Assembly (NCBI GenBank): GCA_934446095.1
Contig: CAKSDR010000002.1
Location: 1 to 63,761, forward strand
Direction of reading: 5' to 3'
DNA from: an uncultured Eubacteriales bacterium
GTDB taxonomy: Bacteria > Bacillota > Clostridia > Oscillospirales > CAG-382
DNA length: 63,761 nucleotides
Shown: positions 1 to 7,380 of the stretch, in pieces
Numbering within the stretch: position 1 is the first letter of the stretch
Layout: every line of letters starts with the position of its first letter
Program-made: the position numbers and the translations under genes
Notes under the pieces: generated by a model
Seen by the model: only the letters and a program-made list of their open reading frames with translations
What the model was told of the DNA's origin: nothing
The model's database searches: none

Positions 1-2
1 AC

Positions 3-407
3 AGAGAACTTACCTTTTGGGGAAGGTTTGAAAAACCGTCGGAGCAGATAGAACTTCCGTCGGAATATACCATGACCCATGACTTGGTTCTGCTGCAAAA
101 CGCTATTTTGCAGGTGCTTGCAAGAACCGAGAACAGCGAAGTTACAGAGGCTGAAAAAGAACATAATCTTGAGGAACATCTGCACGCTACTCAGAAAACA
201 AGCGTTGAAGAAAAAATAAACTTTGTTGTTAAAAGAATTGAAAAAAACGGAAAGTGCAAACTTTGTCAACTGTTTGAAAATGTGAAGACGAGAGATGAAG
301 TGGTTGCAACTTTTCTTGCTCTGCTTGAACTCATAAAAACGATGGCAGTCAGTGTAAAATATAACAGTTCGGATTATTCAGACTGCGACATAGAACTTTG
401 TAAATAA
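3..407 (+). CDS. scpA: ScpA C-terminal fragment (condensin kleisin), cut by the window edge
   Basis: The open frame runs in from the left edge (first whole codon at 3), leaving 134 codons before the TAA. ScpA is the kleisin that bridges the SMC dimer and binds ScpB during chromosome segregation. The visible part has the family's hydrophilic middle followed by a C-terminal winged helix, with VEEKINFVVKRI and an ending rich in LALLELIK that fits the SMC-head-binding domain. Immediate linkage to scpB, 32 bases downstream, is the usual arrangement and is strong support. The ATG at 72 is internal to this frame and not the real start. The N-terminal half lies outside the window. Confidence 0.85.
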   Translation, partial: RELTFWGRFEKPSEQIELPSEYTMTHDLVLLQNAILQVLARTENSEVTEAEKEHNLEEHLHATQKTSVEEKINFVVKRIEKNGKCKLCQLFENVKTRDEVVATFLALLELIKTMAVSVKYNSSDYSDCDIELCK

Positions 408-439
408 AAATAACGCAAAATCAGGGTGGAAATAAGGAC

Positions 440-1114
440 TTGAAAAAAGATAATATTGATGAAAATATTAAAACCGATGACAAAAACGAATTATGCGATA
501 TCGAGTATGTATCTCTTGCGTGCGAGGCGGTACTGTTTGCCGTCGGAAGCGCTGTTTCTTTTGATAAAATCGCGCTTGCAATAGGCACGGATCCGGAGGT
601 TATCCCTGCGGCTTTGGAAAAATTGAAAGAAAAATATGAGAAAATACCTTTTGCAACAGAGCTTGTAATATATGACGGATATGCCCAGTTTGTTACAAGA
701 AGCGAATACGGGGAAATTGTAAGAAAATCGCTTGAACTGAGGAAGAATCAGCCTCTGTCAAGGGCAGCGCTTGAAGTGCTTGCTATTATTGCATATAATC
801 AGCCGTGTACAAGGGCTTTTATAGACAAGGTTCGCGGGGTTGAGTCGCCGTCGGTTGTAGGTTCTCTTGCGGAAAAGGGTCTTATTGAGGAAAAGGGAAG
901 ACTTGACGCCCCGGGGAAACCTGTTTTGTATGGCACAACTTATGTTTTTCTGAGAACTTTCGGACTTACAAGCATCGATGAACTTTCAAAGTTTCCGGAA
1001 CTTGAACAAATACAAAAAGAATATGCGGCGCAGTTTGAAAAAGATCAGGATATTCAGCAGGAAATGGATATAGGTGACGGAAAATTGTCAGAGAATACGG
1101 ATAATGAAAATTAA
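440..1114 (+). CDS. scpB: Segregation and condensation protein ScpB
   Basis: A protein of 224 residues with two winged-helix domains (about residues 24-100 and 105-185). The second contains the family hallmark LEVLAIIAYNQPCTR at 111-125. ScpB dimerises and binds the ScpA kleisin in the SMC condensin. The C-terminal tail after 190 is Gln/Glu/Asp-rich and probably disordered. No ATG is available in frame, so TTG at 440 is taken as start, with a purine-rich stretch just upstream; initiation may be coupled to scpA. The length is typical (190-230 residues). Confidence 0.93.
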   Translation: MKKDNIDENIKTDDKNELCDIEYVSLACEAVLFAVGSAVSFDKIALAIGTDPEVIPAALEKLKEKYEKIPFATELVIYDGYAQFVTRSEYGEIVRKSLELRKNQPLSRAALEVLAIIAYNQPCTRAFIDKVRGVESPSVVGSLAEKGLIEEKGRLDAPGKPVLYGTTYVFLRTFGLTSIDELSKFPELEQIQKEYAAQFEKDQDIQQEMDIGDGKLSENTDNEN

Positions 1115-1128
1115 AGGGGAGAAAAACG

Positions 1129-1575
1129 ATGAAACTTTTTATAGCGTGCGACCATGCCGGAATTGAACTTAAAGATGAAATAAAAAAATACCTTTCCGAA
1201 AAGGGATATGACGTTGCGGATCTCGGCATAAATACAGGTGAAAAAATAGATTATCCGATAAGTGCGGAAAGGGTAGCAAGAAAAGTTGCCGAAGAACACG
1301 ACTCTCTCGGAATTTTAATATGCGGAACCGGAATTGGAATGTCTATTTCCGCAAATAAGGTAAAAGGAATAAGGGCAGCGGCTGTCAGCGAAGTTTACAG
1401 CGCAAAGTATACAAGACTTCACAATGATGCAAATATAATTTGCATAGGAGCGAGAGTAATCGGCGTTGAAACGGCAAAAATGATCGTTGATGCGTTCGTT
1501 GAAACTCCTTTTGAGGGCGGAAGACATGAAAACAGGGTAAACCTCATAAAGAAACTTGAGGAAAATTTTCGCTGA
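1129..1575 (+). CDS. rpiB: Ribose-5-phosphate isomerase B
   Basis: A protein of 148 residues, full length for the LacA/RpiB family. It interconverts ribose 5-phosphate and ribulose 5-phosphate in the non-oxidative pentose phosphate pathway. Visible features are the substrate loop DHAG (8-11), the catalytic Cys65 in ICGTGIGMSI, and HND at 98-100. The ATG at 1129 follows a good ribosome site (AGGGGAG). It sits 14 bases after scpB and 3 bases before the next gene, so the four plus-strand genes look like one transcript. A galactose-6-phosphate isomerase subunit is less likely because no lacB-type partner is present. Confidence 0.94.
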   Translation: MKLFIACDHAGIELKDEIKKYLSEKGYDVADLGINTGEKIDYPISAERVARKVAEEHDSLGILICGTGIGMSISANKVKGIRAAAVSEVYSAKYTRLHNDANIICIGARVIGVETAKMIVDAFVETPFEGGRHENRVNLIKKLEENFR

Positions 1576-1578
1576 CTT

Positions 1579-3006
1579 ATGAAAATAAAAGTTTTTTCGG
1601 CACTTTTAACTTTGTTGCTTTTGTTACAGATGTGCTCGTGCGCATATGACAAATCCGCTTCTGAGGATAAAACCGGCGGCAGAGAAAACGGGGTTCAGTT
1701 TCGAAAAGACGGCGGAGAACCGTCATCGCATGATATCGCCGATTATTCGGGAAGGGACTTTGTTGTCGCATCGTCAGACGCCGATTTTGTAAAGCCTGAT
1801 TCGGACGTCGGGATAATCAATGAGGCGCTTTATAAAAGAAATAAAAATTTAAGTGAGAAGTATAATGTGAACATTTCGGTGATAAAAGCCGGAACTGCAG
1901 AAATAAATACAAATCTTCAGGCGGCATATAATGCCGGAACCGAGTATTGCAATGCGCTGTATGTTCCCATGAAAAACATATCCGGATTCGCGTCACAGGA
2001 ACTGCTGCTTAACATTTATTCAATTCCTTTTGTAAAACTCGAAGAAGAATATATGTATCCCTCGAGAATAAAAGAAACGTCGGTAAGAGATACTCTTTAT
2101 GGGCTTTATTCCGCCGCTGCGCTTGACGACAGGTTTATGTGGTGCGTGTATTATAATAAAGACGTTTATTCTTCTCTGGGGTTTGAAAATCCGTATGAAC
2201 TTGTGAAAAACGGCGACTGGACATGGGAAAAATTTCTAAGTTACAGCGACAGCGCAAGGGCGGATCTTGACGGAAACGGCCGAATACTTAGAAAAACAGA
2301 CAGATTCGGACATGCCGCCGCGGGTAATACACTTGATTTTGTAAACGCAGTATTCGCATCAATCGGTGGAAAATTTTTTTCATTTGATGAAAACGGATTT
2401 CCTTACATGGATTATTATGATTTTGCAGACAGCAATATGGATCTTATAAGCCGGATATGCAGTAAAAGCCGGTCGCTGTATCCTGCCGAGAATCCCGGCA
2501 ATGAAGCGGCAGAGGCTTTTCTTGACGGAAGAAGTTTATTTTTCTGCGATAGTCTTTTATATTGCTCGTATTTTGCAAACATGCAGGATGAATATGGCAT
2601 ATTGCCTATGCCGAAACTGTCCGAAGAAGATGACTATAAAACATATGTTGATGAAGACGTGTGCGGATTTGCTTTTCCGAACACAAATTCCGATACCGGT
2701 TTTCTCGGAAACATAATTAACGGTCTGTATTCCTCGTCTTATGATACGTTAAAAGACTGCGTTAAAAAAAGTTGGACGAGAAATTATCTGCGTGACAATG
2801 ATTCCGCAGTAATGTTTGACTATATTACAAAAAATCCGGTTTATGATCTAGCTTATATCCACGGTACCGGCATGCCGGAATTTGCGAATGCGTCGTATAA
2901 AATTCTGCAATCCGCAGTTCAGGGAAAAGTGAGATTAAAAAGCGCATATAATCAAAACAGCGGTCCGTTTTATAATTTTGCAAAAGAAGAATTTATAAAC
3001 GGATAA
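1579..3006 (+). CDS. Extracellular solute-binding lipoprotein (ABC sugar-type), orphan
   Basis: A protein of 475 residues. A lipoprotein signal peptide covers residues 1-21, with a Leu-rich core and MCSC as the lipobox (Cys21 the likely lipidated residue, Cys19 possible). The mature part resembles family 1 extracellular solute-binding proteins of Clostridia: a two-lobed fold with MWCVYYNKDVY and NGDWTWEKF, typical of carbohydrate-binding members. No permease or ATPase gene is adjacent, so it is an orphan binding protein whose transporter is elsewhere or which has another surface role. It starts three bases after rpiB without a clear ribosome site of its own, suggesting translational coupling. 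The ligand is unknown. Confidence 0.75.
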   Translation: MKIKVFSALLTLLLLLQMCSCAYDKSASEDKTGGRENGVQFRKDGGEPSSHDIADYSGRDFVVASSDADFVKPDSDVGIINEALYKRNKNLSEKYNVNISVIKAGTAEINTNLQAAYNAGTEYCNALYVPMKNISGFASQELLLNIYSIPFVKLEEEYMYPSRIKETSVRDTLYGLYSAAALDDRFMWCVYYNKDVYSSLGFENPYELVKNGDWTWEKFLSYSDSARADLDGNGRILRKTDRFGHAAAGNTLDFVNAVFASIGGKFFSFDENGFPYMDYYDFADSNMDLISRICSKSRSLYPAENPGNEAAEAFLDGRSLFFCDSLLYCSYFANMQDEYGILPMPKLSEEDDYKTYVDEDVCGFAFPNTNSDTGFLGNIINGLYSSSYDTLKDCVKKSWTRNYLRDNDSAVMFDYITKNPVYDLAYIHGTGMPEFANASYKILQSAVQGKVRLKSAYNQNSGPFYNFAKEEFING

Positions 3007-3037
3007 AAAACATCGGTACAAAAAACTTGTACCGATG
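3004..3037 (-). terminator. Rho-independent terminator of the DUF378 gene
   Basis: A perfect 10-bp stem (CATCGGTACA at 3011-3020 with its complement at 3028-3037) around a 7-base loop. On the minus strand it is followed by six T. It lies 7 bases past the minus-strand stop and may also block read-through from the plus-strand lipoprotein gene. Confidence 0.85.
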
Positions 3038-3043
3038 CCGAAT

Positions 3044-3259
3044 TTATGCTTCTTCGCGGTCAGAGATGACATTTCTGCTTCTGAAAAGAAGAGATATGCA
3101 CCAAAGTCCCGCAAGACCGACTACCACATATATTATTCTGCTTACAAGCGCATCCTGACCGCCGAAGAGCCAGGCTACAATATCAAAACTGAAAAGGCCT
3201 ATGCTTCCCCAGTTTAATGCGCCTATAATTGAAAGAATAAGAGCAATTCTGTCAAGCAT
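3044..3259 (-). CDS. DUF378 family two-helix membrane protein
   Basis: About 71 residues. It matches DUF378: an N-terminal helix ending in GALNWGSIGLF, a short loop with FDIVAWLFGG, and a second helix IIYVVVGLAGLW before a charged tail. The start is set at the ATG at 3259 because AAGGAGTG lies eight bases before it; the GTG further upstream at 3268 falls inside that ribosome site. It is a small integral membrane protein of unknown function. Monocistronic, converging on the lipoprotein gene and sharing its terminator region. Confidence 0.85.
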   Translation of the reverse strand: MLDRIALILSIIGALNWGSIGLFSFDIVAWLFGGQDALVSRIIYVVVGLAGLWCISLLFRSRNVISDREEA

Positions 3260-3433
3260 TTGTTTCACTCCTTATATAAAACATTTGATGTTTTTGGGGT
3301 TATAAAGACAAATTTTTTATCAAAATCATGATTGATTCCGGGTATTTGGTATCGATAAAAAATCTGACGGTATTATTTTTGTCATAAGTTAAAAATTTAT
3401 TCAGCGTAATATTTTGAAAAGGAATATAAAAAA

Positions 3434-4072
3434 GTGAGAATGAGGAAGAAAAAACATGCCGGCGAAAGAATCGAGGCATGCGGAAATTTGCTTATAAAAG
3501 AGCCGTGTACAATGATGGGAAATTGGGAAAAAATTTCCGGCGGAAAAAATATATGTCTTGAAATAGGCTGCGGCAAAGGAACATTTATCTGCGAAAGCGC
3601 AAAAAAACATCCGAAAAAATTTTTTGTTGCAATGGAAAAGGTAAGAGATGTTCTTGTTATGGCAATGGAAAAAGCAAAAAGGGATGAAATTTCGAATATT
3701 GCTTTTATGGACGCAGACGCAGAGAATATCTGCAAAATATTTGCTGAGAATGAGGTTTGTGAAATATATCTTAATTTTTCGGATCCGTGGCCGAAAGCAA
3801 GACATGCGAAAAGAAGACTTACATACAGAACATTTCTTGAAAGATACAAGACTGTGTTAAATTCGCAGGGCGTAATATATTTTAAAACCGACAACAGGGG
3901 CTTGTTTGATTTTTCACTTGAAGAATTGAGATATTGCAATTTTGCTCTTTCGGATATTACATATGACTTGCATAATTCGGAATATAACGAAAATAATATT
4001 CAGACCGAATATGAAAAAAATTTTTCAGCGAAAGGTTTTTCAATAAACAGAGTAGTTGCAAGGGTACAATAA
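3434..4072 (+). CDS. trmB: tRNA (guanine-N7-)-methyltransferase TrmB
   Basis: A protein of 212 residues that makes m7G46 in the tRNA variable loop using S-adenosylmethionine. Motif I is EIGCGKG at 43-48, and the family signature DPWPK lies at 117-121, followed by HAKRRLT. The C-terminal YEKNFSAKG segment matches the conserved end of TrmB. GTG at 3434 is preferred because AAAGG lies 11-12 bases upstream; ATG at 3440 would cost only two residues. A single-gene unit with a strong hairpin terminator after it. Confidence 0.95.
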   Translation: MRMRKKKHAGERIEACGNLLIKEPCTMMGNWEKISGGKNICLEIGCGKGTFICESAKKHPKKFFVAMEKVRDVLVMAMEKAKRDEISNIAFMDADAENICKIFAENEVCEIYLNFSDPWPKARHAKRRLTYRTFLERYKTVLNSQGVIYFKTDNRGLFDFSLEELRYCNFALSDITYDLHNSEYNENNIQTEYEKNFSAKGFSINRVVARVQ

Positions 4073-4075
4073 ACG

Positions 4076-4107
4076 AAAAGTCTTTGCCGTTTCGGCAAAG
4101 ACTTTTT
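4076..4107. terminator. Bidirectional terminator between trmB and the prenyltransferase operon
   Basis: A 14-bp stem (4076-4089 with 4093-4106) with a 3-base loop. T runs follow on the plus strand and A runs precede it, so it can stop transcription from both converging genes. Confidence 0.9.
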
Positions 4108-4131
4108 CATATTTCAAATTTTTTGTTTTGC

Positions 4132-4845
4132 TTATTTGCCTTTATTTATGCGCACTTTGCTGTAGTACTGGTTTATAACGTCGTCGAACATTTCTCTTGT
4201 AAGATCAGGCCAGAGAGTATCAAGAAAATATAGTTCTGAATACGCGGTCTGAAACGGGAAGAAGCCGCTTAGCCTTTTATCTCCGCCCGTACGTATTACA
4301 AGGTCGATATCCGGCGCATCGCCGAGATCAAGGTATGAACGGATAGTATCCTGATTTATGTCGTCGATGTTAAGTTTTCCGTCTTTTACATCGGCGGCAA
4401 TTTTTTTTGCCATTCTTACATATTCGTCGCGTCCGCCGTAACTTACGGCGGCATGTATCGTATGTTCATGAAGGTCTGACGTTACTTTTTCAGCCTCGTG
4501 CAGAACGTCCTGCGAACGCTTGCTCATAAGCGACCAGTCACCCACGATATGTATTTTTGCCTTGTTCTGAATGCAATAATTAATCTTTTTTACATAAAAA
4601 TTTTCCATTAATCTGAAAAGGCCTTCAGTTTCGAATTTGCTTCTGTTCCAGTTTTCGTAGGAAAATGCAAAGACGGTTACATGTTCAATATCATAGTCGC
4701 GGCACCATTCGCAAAATTCGACGAATTTTTCTGCACCGCGTTCATGTCCGCCGAGAATAGTTTCTAAAAGATGTGCTTTCGCCCATCTTCTGTTTCCGTC
4801 CATTATAACGCCTATATTTCTGATTTTTTGAGCCTTCAATGTCAT
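4132..4845 (-). CDS. Cis-prenyltransferase (UppS family, divergent)
   Basis: A protein of 237 residues in the undecaprenyl-diphosphate-synthase superfamily, which condenses isopentenyl diphosphate in cis. The catalytic block MDGNRRW is present (15-21, Asp16), as are FAFSYENW, AYSELYF (201-207) and PDLT. The region that normally reads RTSGE-RLSNF is here RTGGDKRLSG (185-194), with Ser to Gly, Glu to Asp and Asn to Gly changes, followed by FFPFQ instead of LLWQ. This suggests a paralogue with altered chain length or substrate rather than the housekeeping UppS. There is no cdsA or dxr beside it, the usual uppS neighbours. It is downstream of and co-transcribed with a trans-prenyltransferase 9 bases away. 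Confidence 0.85.
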   Translation of the reverse strand: MTLKAQKIRNIGVIMDGNRRWAKAHLLETILGGHERGAEKFVEFCEWCRDYDIEHVTVFAFSYENWNRSKFETEGLFRLMENFYVKKINYCIQNKAKIHIVGDWSLMSKRSQDVLHEAEKVTSDLHEHTIHAAVSYGGRDEYVRMAKKIAADVKDGKLNIDDINQDTIRSYLDLGDAPDIDLVIRTGGDKRLSGFFPFQTAYSELYFLDTLWPDLTREMFDDVINQYYSKVRINKGK

Positions 4846-4854
4846 TCCCTCCCG

Positions 4855-5892
4855 TTACTTTTTTCTTTCTATAAGAAAATTGAGAATTTCGTTAAGTTTT
4901 TGCTTTGAGTTTTCGCAGAAAACCGAGGTGTTGATACAAGAACGCGCTTTTTCGGAGTATTCCGCACACAATTTTTCCGCATAGCAAAGAGAACCGCAAT
5001 TTCGCAGCAGTTCCTGAACCTTTGCAAGTTCGTCTTTGCCTGAGGTTTCTTTCCCGTAAATTTCGAAGAAAGCATTCTTGTCCCTTTCCGAAGCATTCCT
5101 TATAAAATGCGCGGTAAGGATAGTTTTTTTGCCTTCGCGCATGTCCGAAAGCGTGGTTTTTCCGGAACTGCTTTCATCGGAAAAAATTCCTATAATATCG
5201 TCTTTTATCTGAAACGCTATTCCTATATTGTCGCCCGCATTTAAAATATCCGGGTACATTTTATCATATTCCTGTGCAAAAGCGCTCCCTAAAAGCAGCG
5301 GACCCGTCGATGTATAGCGCGCGGTTTTGAATTTGTAAAGATTTATAATGTCTTCTTCGAAATAATCTTCGGAACTTGAAGAAAGTTTTATATCATAAAG
5401 CTGACCTGCGATTGTCTGGGTGGAAATTCTGTTCAGAATTTTTGCCGCAAAAGCGCAGACGTCGCTCGGAAAATCACTTGAAAGGATCATATCGTTTCCG
5501 GCAATTATTCCAAAGTCGCCGAAACATACGGCGCAGGATTCTCCCGTATGCCCTCCTCCGAATTCCATGTGAACTGCCGGTTTTCCTCTTCGCAGCGGAC
5601 TGTTATCCATAACATCGTCCTGGGCAAGAATGCCGGTCTGCATTATTTCTATAGCGCAGCATGGCAAATATATTCTTTCATCGGCAATTTTTCCTCCGAG
5701 TTCATATCCGAGTTTTATAAAATATGCCCGAAGTCTTTTTCCGCCCTCGCAGTGTCTTAAAAACATTTTATAGAAGTCTGTCATAAGACTGTCGCAGTCA
5801 TATTTTTTAAACAAAATGTCAGAGTTTTTGCCGCAAAGAATTTTATCTGTGTTTTTAACGAATTTTCTGTAGTCTGATAAAAAAGAATACAT
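4855..5892 (-). CDS. Trans-polyprenyl diphosphate synthase (FPP/GGPP-type)
   Basis: A protein of 345 residues in the class I isoprenoid diphosphate synthase fold. GGKRLRA (50-56) binds isopentenyl diphosphate. The first Asp-rich motif is DDVMD (92-96) followed by RRGKP. The second is DDIIG (231-235), the DD-x-x-G form seen in actinobacterial-type geranylgeranyl diphosphate synthases. The start is placed at 5892 because AAAGGGG lies upstream and a consensus promoter at 5927-5955 would exclude the longer frame. It probably supplies an allylic diphosphate to the adjacent cis-prenyltransferase. The chain length cannot be read from sequence. Confidence 0.88.
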   Translation of the reverse strand: MYSFLSDYRKFVKNTDKILCGKNSDILFKKYDCDSLMTDFYKMFLRHCEGGKRLRAYFIKLGYELGGKIADERIYLPCCAIEIMQTGILAQDDVMDNSPLRRGKPAVHMEFGGGHTGESCAVCFGDFGIIAGNDMILSSDFPSDVCAFAAKILNRISTQTIAGQLYDIKLSSSSEDYFEEDIINLYKFKTARYTSTGPLLLGSAFAQEYDKMYPDILNAGDNIGIAFQIKDDIIGIFSDESSSGKTTLSDMREGKKTILTAHFIRNASERDKNAFFEIYGKETSGKDELAKVQELLRNCGSLCYAEKLCAEYSEKARSCINTSVFCENSKQKLNEILNFLIERKK

Positions 5893-5926
5893 AGCCTGCC
5901 CCTTTAAACAATATATTAACAAATAA

Positions 5927-5955
5927 ATTTTACCATATTGTTCATATATTTTCAA
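5927..5955 (-). promoter_or_regulatory. Sigma-A promoter of the prenyltransferase operon
   Basis: On the minus strand TTGAAA, a 17-base spacer, then TAAAAT. The predicted transcript would begin about 30 bases before the ATG at 5892. Confidence 0.7.
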
Positions 5956-5974
5956 GCGCAGTTTAAAATAAAGT

Positions 5975-6007
5975 AAAAAAGGGTTCCGTCAAAATTTCGG
6001 AACCCTT
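5975..6007 (-). terminator. Terminator of the 67-residue protein gene
   Basis: A 10-bp stem (5979-5988 with 5998-6007, core GGGTTCCG) with a 9-base loop, followed on the minus strand by six T. It isolates the small gene from the prenyltransferase promoter. Confidence 0.85.
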
Positions 6008-6016
6008 AATGAAAAG

Positions 6017-6220
6017 TTATTTGGATTTTGATTTTGTTTTTGCCCTGTCTTTTTTTGAAAGAGGAGTTGTAGGTATATTACCCTGAATTTTTGAAAGGTT
6101 ATTTGCTTCATAATTTGTCTGCACGGCAGTATTCACATACCCTGTTGCCTCGTTTACACTTGCTACCGGGTTTGTTAAAAACGCGTCTTTTGAAGGATGG
6201 TTTTTATTTTTCTTTGACAT
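6017..6220 (-). CDS. Small Lys/Asn-rich protein, possibly a spore protein
   Basis: A protein of 67 residues that I do not recognise as a named family. It has charged ends (MSKKNKNH and KKDRAKTKSKSK) and a polar Asn/Ala/Thr-rich centre, NEATGYVNTAVQTNYEA, with no Cys, Trp or membrane segment. The ATG at 6220 is preferred over the GTG at 6229 because AGAGGTGA lies just before it. A promoter-like pair resembling forespore sigma-G sites lies at 6241-6270. Small size, composition and promoter would fit a small acid-soluble spore protein, but this is inference. It has its own terminator, so it is monocistronic. Confidence 0.7.
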   Translation of the reverse strand: MSKKNKNHPSKDAFLTNPVASVNEATGYVNTAVQTNYEANNLSKIQGNIPTTPLSKKDRAKTKSKSK

Positions 6221-6240
6221 TTTAATCACCTCTGTGAATT

Positions 6241-6270
6241 TATTATTCCTGATTTTATATCAAATATGCA
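6241..6270 (-). promoter_or_regulatory. Candidate forespore (sigma-F/G) promoter
   Basis: On the minus strand TGCATA, 17 bases, then AATAATA. The reference consensus is TGAATA, 17-18 bases, CATACTA. It lies about 20-25 bases upstream of the small gene's start. Confidence 0.4.
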
Positions 6271-6342
6271 AAAAATACCGCGCGGAAATTTTTGATTTTC
6301 GGCATCTGTCCGGCTTTGAATTTGCGGCAAAAAACGGCATAG

Positions 6343-6371
6343 TTGCAATTTTTGAAAATATATGTTATAAT
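6343..6371 (+). promoter_or_regulatory. Sigma-A promoter of the stalk-SleB hydrolase gene
   Basis: TTGCAA, a 17-base spacer and a perfect TATAAT, 65 bases before the start codon. The remainder of the 6221-6435 gap shows no other feature than the minus-strand promoter at 6241-6270. Confidence 0.75.
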
Positions 6372-6435
6372 AACCAAGTATGTGTGTTTAGATGATTAGA
6401 AAATAATCTATTTTGAATGAAAGGACAGAGTAAAA

Positions 6436-7275
6436 ATGAAGAAAATAATACCTGTTATAATTTTTTTATTAGCAGTATTATCGTTATTTTCCGTCAGCGC
6501 AGAACATTATAATATTGACGGCTATGAAGTCCCCATCGATATAATTATAAACGGGCAATACTTAAAAACAGATAATGAAAGGGCTTTCATAGAAAACAAT
6601 ACAACTTTCGTTCCGCTGCGGACAATAAGCGAAGCGGTGGGAGCAAAAGTTTTGTGGGACGGAAAGACGAAATGCGCAAATGTAACGAAAGGAGAACTGA
6701 AAATAAAGTTTAACGACGCAAGCGATACCGTTTCTGTAGGAAAAACCGTATTGCCGTGCGTGCTGCAGATCTATAACGGGACGCTGTATATTCCTGTAAG
6801 AACGTTTACCGATATTTTCGGATACAAGGTAAATTATGACAACTATTATTATCAGGTAAATATAACTGCGGAAAACGTGACAGTGCCTGCCGATAAAACG
6901 GTTGTGTCATATACTCCCGACGACATGCTTTGGCTCGGAAAAATCGTAAGAGCCGAAAGCGGAGGAGAAAGTTTTGCTTCTCAACTCGCCGTTGCAAATG
7001 TTATTTTAAACAGAGTCAACCACTATTCGTTTCCGAATACCATACTGGAAGTAATATTTGATAAAAGGCACGGAATACAATTTTCACCCGCATACAACGG
7101 AAAAATTTACAATGTTCCGACCAACACAAATATTGCGGCGGCAAAATGCGCCATGTATGGGGCAAATAATATAGGAAACAGCCTGTATTTTAATCTTGCA
7201 AAACATAAAAATTCATGGGTTGCTCAGAACAGGCAACTCTTTGCAGTAATAGGCAAACAGGCATTTTATTTATAA
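6436..7275 (+). CDS. Secreted copper-amine-oxidase stalk / SleB-CwlJ cell wall hydrolase
   Basis: A protein of 279 residues. A signal peptide (about 1-22) is followed by a copper amine oxidase N-terminal (stalk) domain at 36-145, marked by NTTFVPLRTISEAVGAKVLW and GTLYIPVRTFTDIFG. A Hydrolase_2 (SleB/CwlJ) domain covers 162-279, with the likely catalytic Glu174 in VRAESGGE. SleB/CwlJ enzymes cleave muramic-lactam-containing cortex peptidoglycan in germination, but the domain also occurs in vegetative wall enzymes. Here the sigma-A promoter suggests vegetative expression. The stalk domain probably binds the wall or a protein rather than copper. Confidence 0.85.
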   Translation: MKKIIPVIIFLLAVLSLFSVSAEHYNIDGYEVPIDIIINGQYLKTDNERAFIENNTTFVPLRTISEAVGAKVLWDGKTKCANVTKGELKIKFNDASDTVSVGKTVLPCVLQIYNGTLYIPVRTFTDIFGYKVNYDNYYYQVNITAENVTVPADKTVVSYTPDDMLWLGKIVRAESGGESFASQLAVANVILNRVNHYSFPNTILEVIFDKRHGIQFSPAYNGKIYNVPTNTNIAAAKCAMYGANNIGNSLYFNLAKHKNSWVAQNRQLFAVIGKQAFYL

Positions 7276-7301
7276 TAACAAAACATGCATATATGTAAAA
7301 G

Positions 7302-7333
7302 GAACCGTAAACTCAATTTACGGTTCATTTTTT
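7302..7333 (+). terminator. Terminator after the stalk-SleB hydrolase
   Basis: A 10-bp stem (7302-7311 with 7317-7326, GAACCGTAAA) with a 5-base loop and six T after one A. A shorter T run on the other strand may help end the converging ABC operon. Confidence 0.88.
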
Positions 7334-7380
7334 ACAATAAAATGTCAGTCAAGGCTTTTTACATCTTGTTTCCGGTGTTT

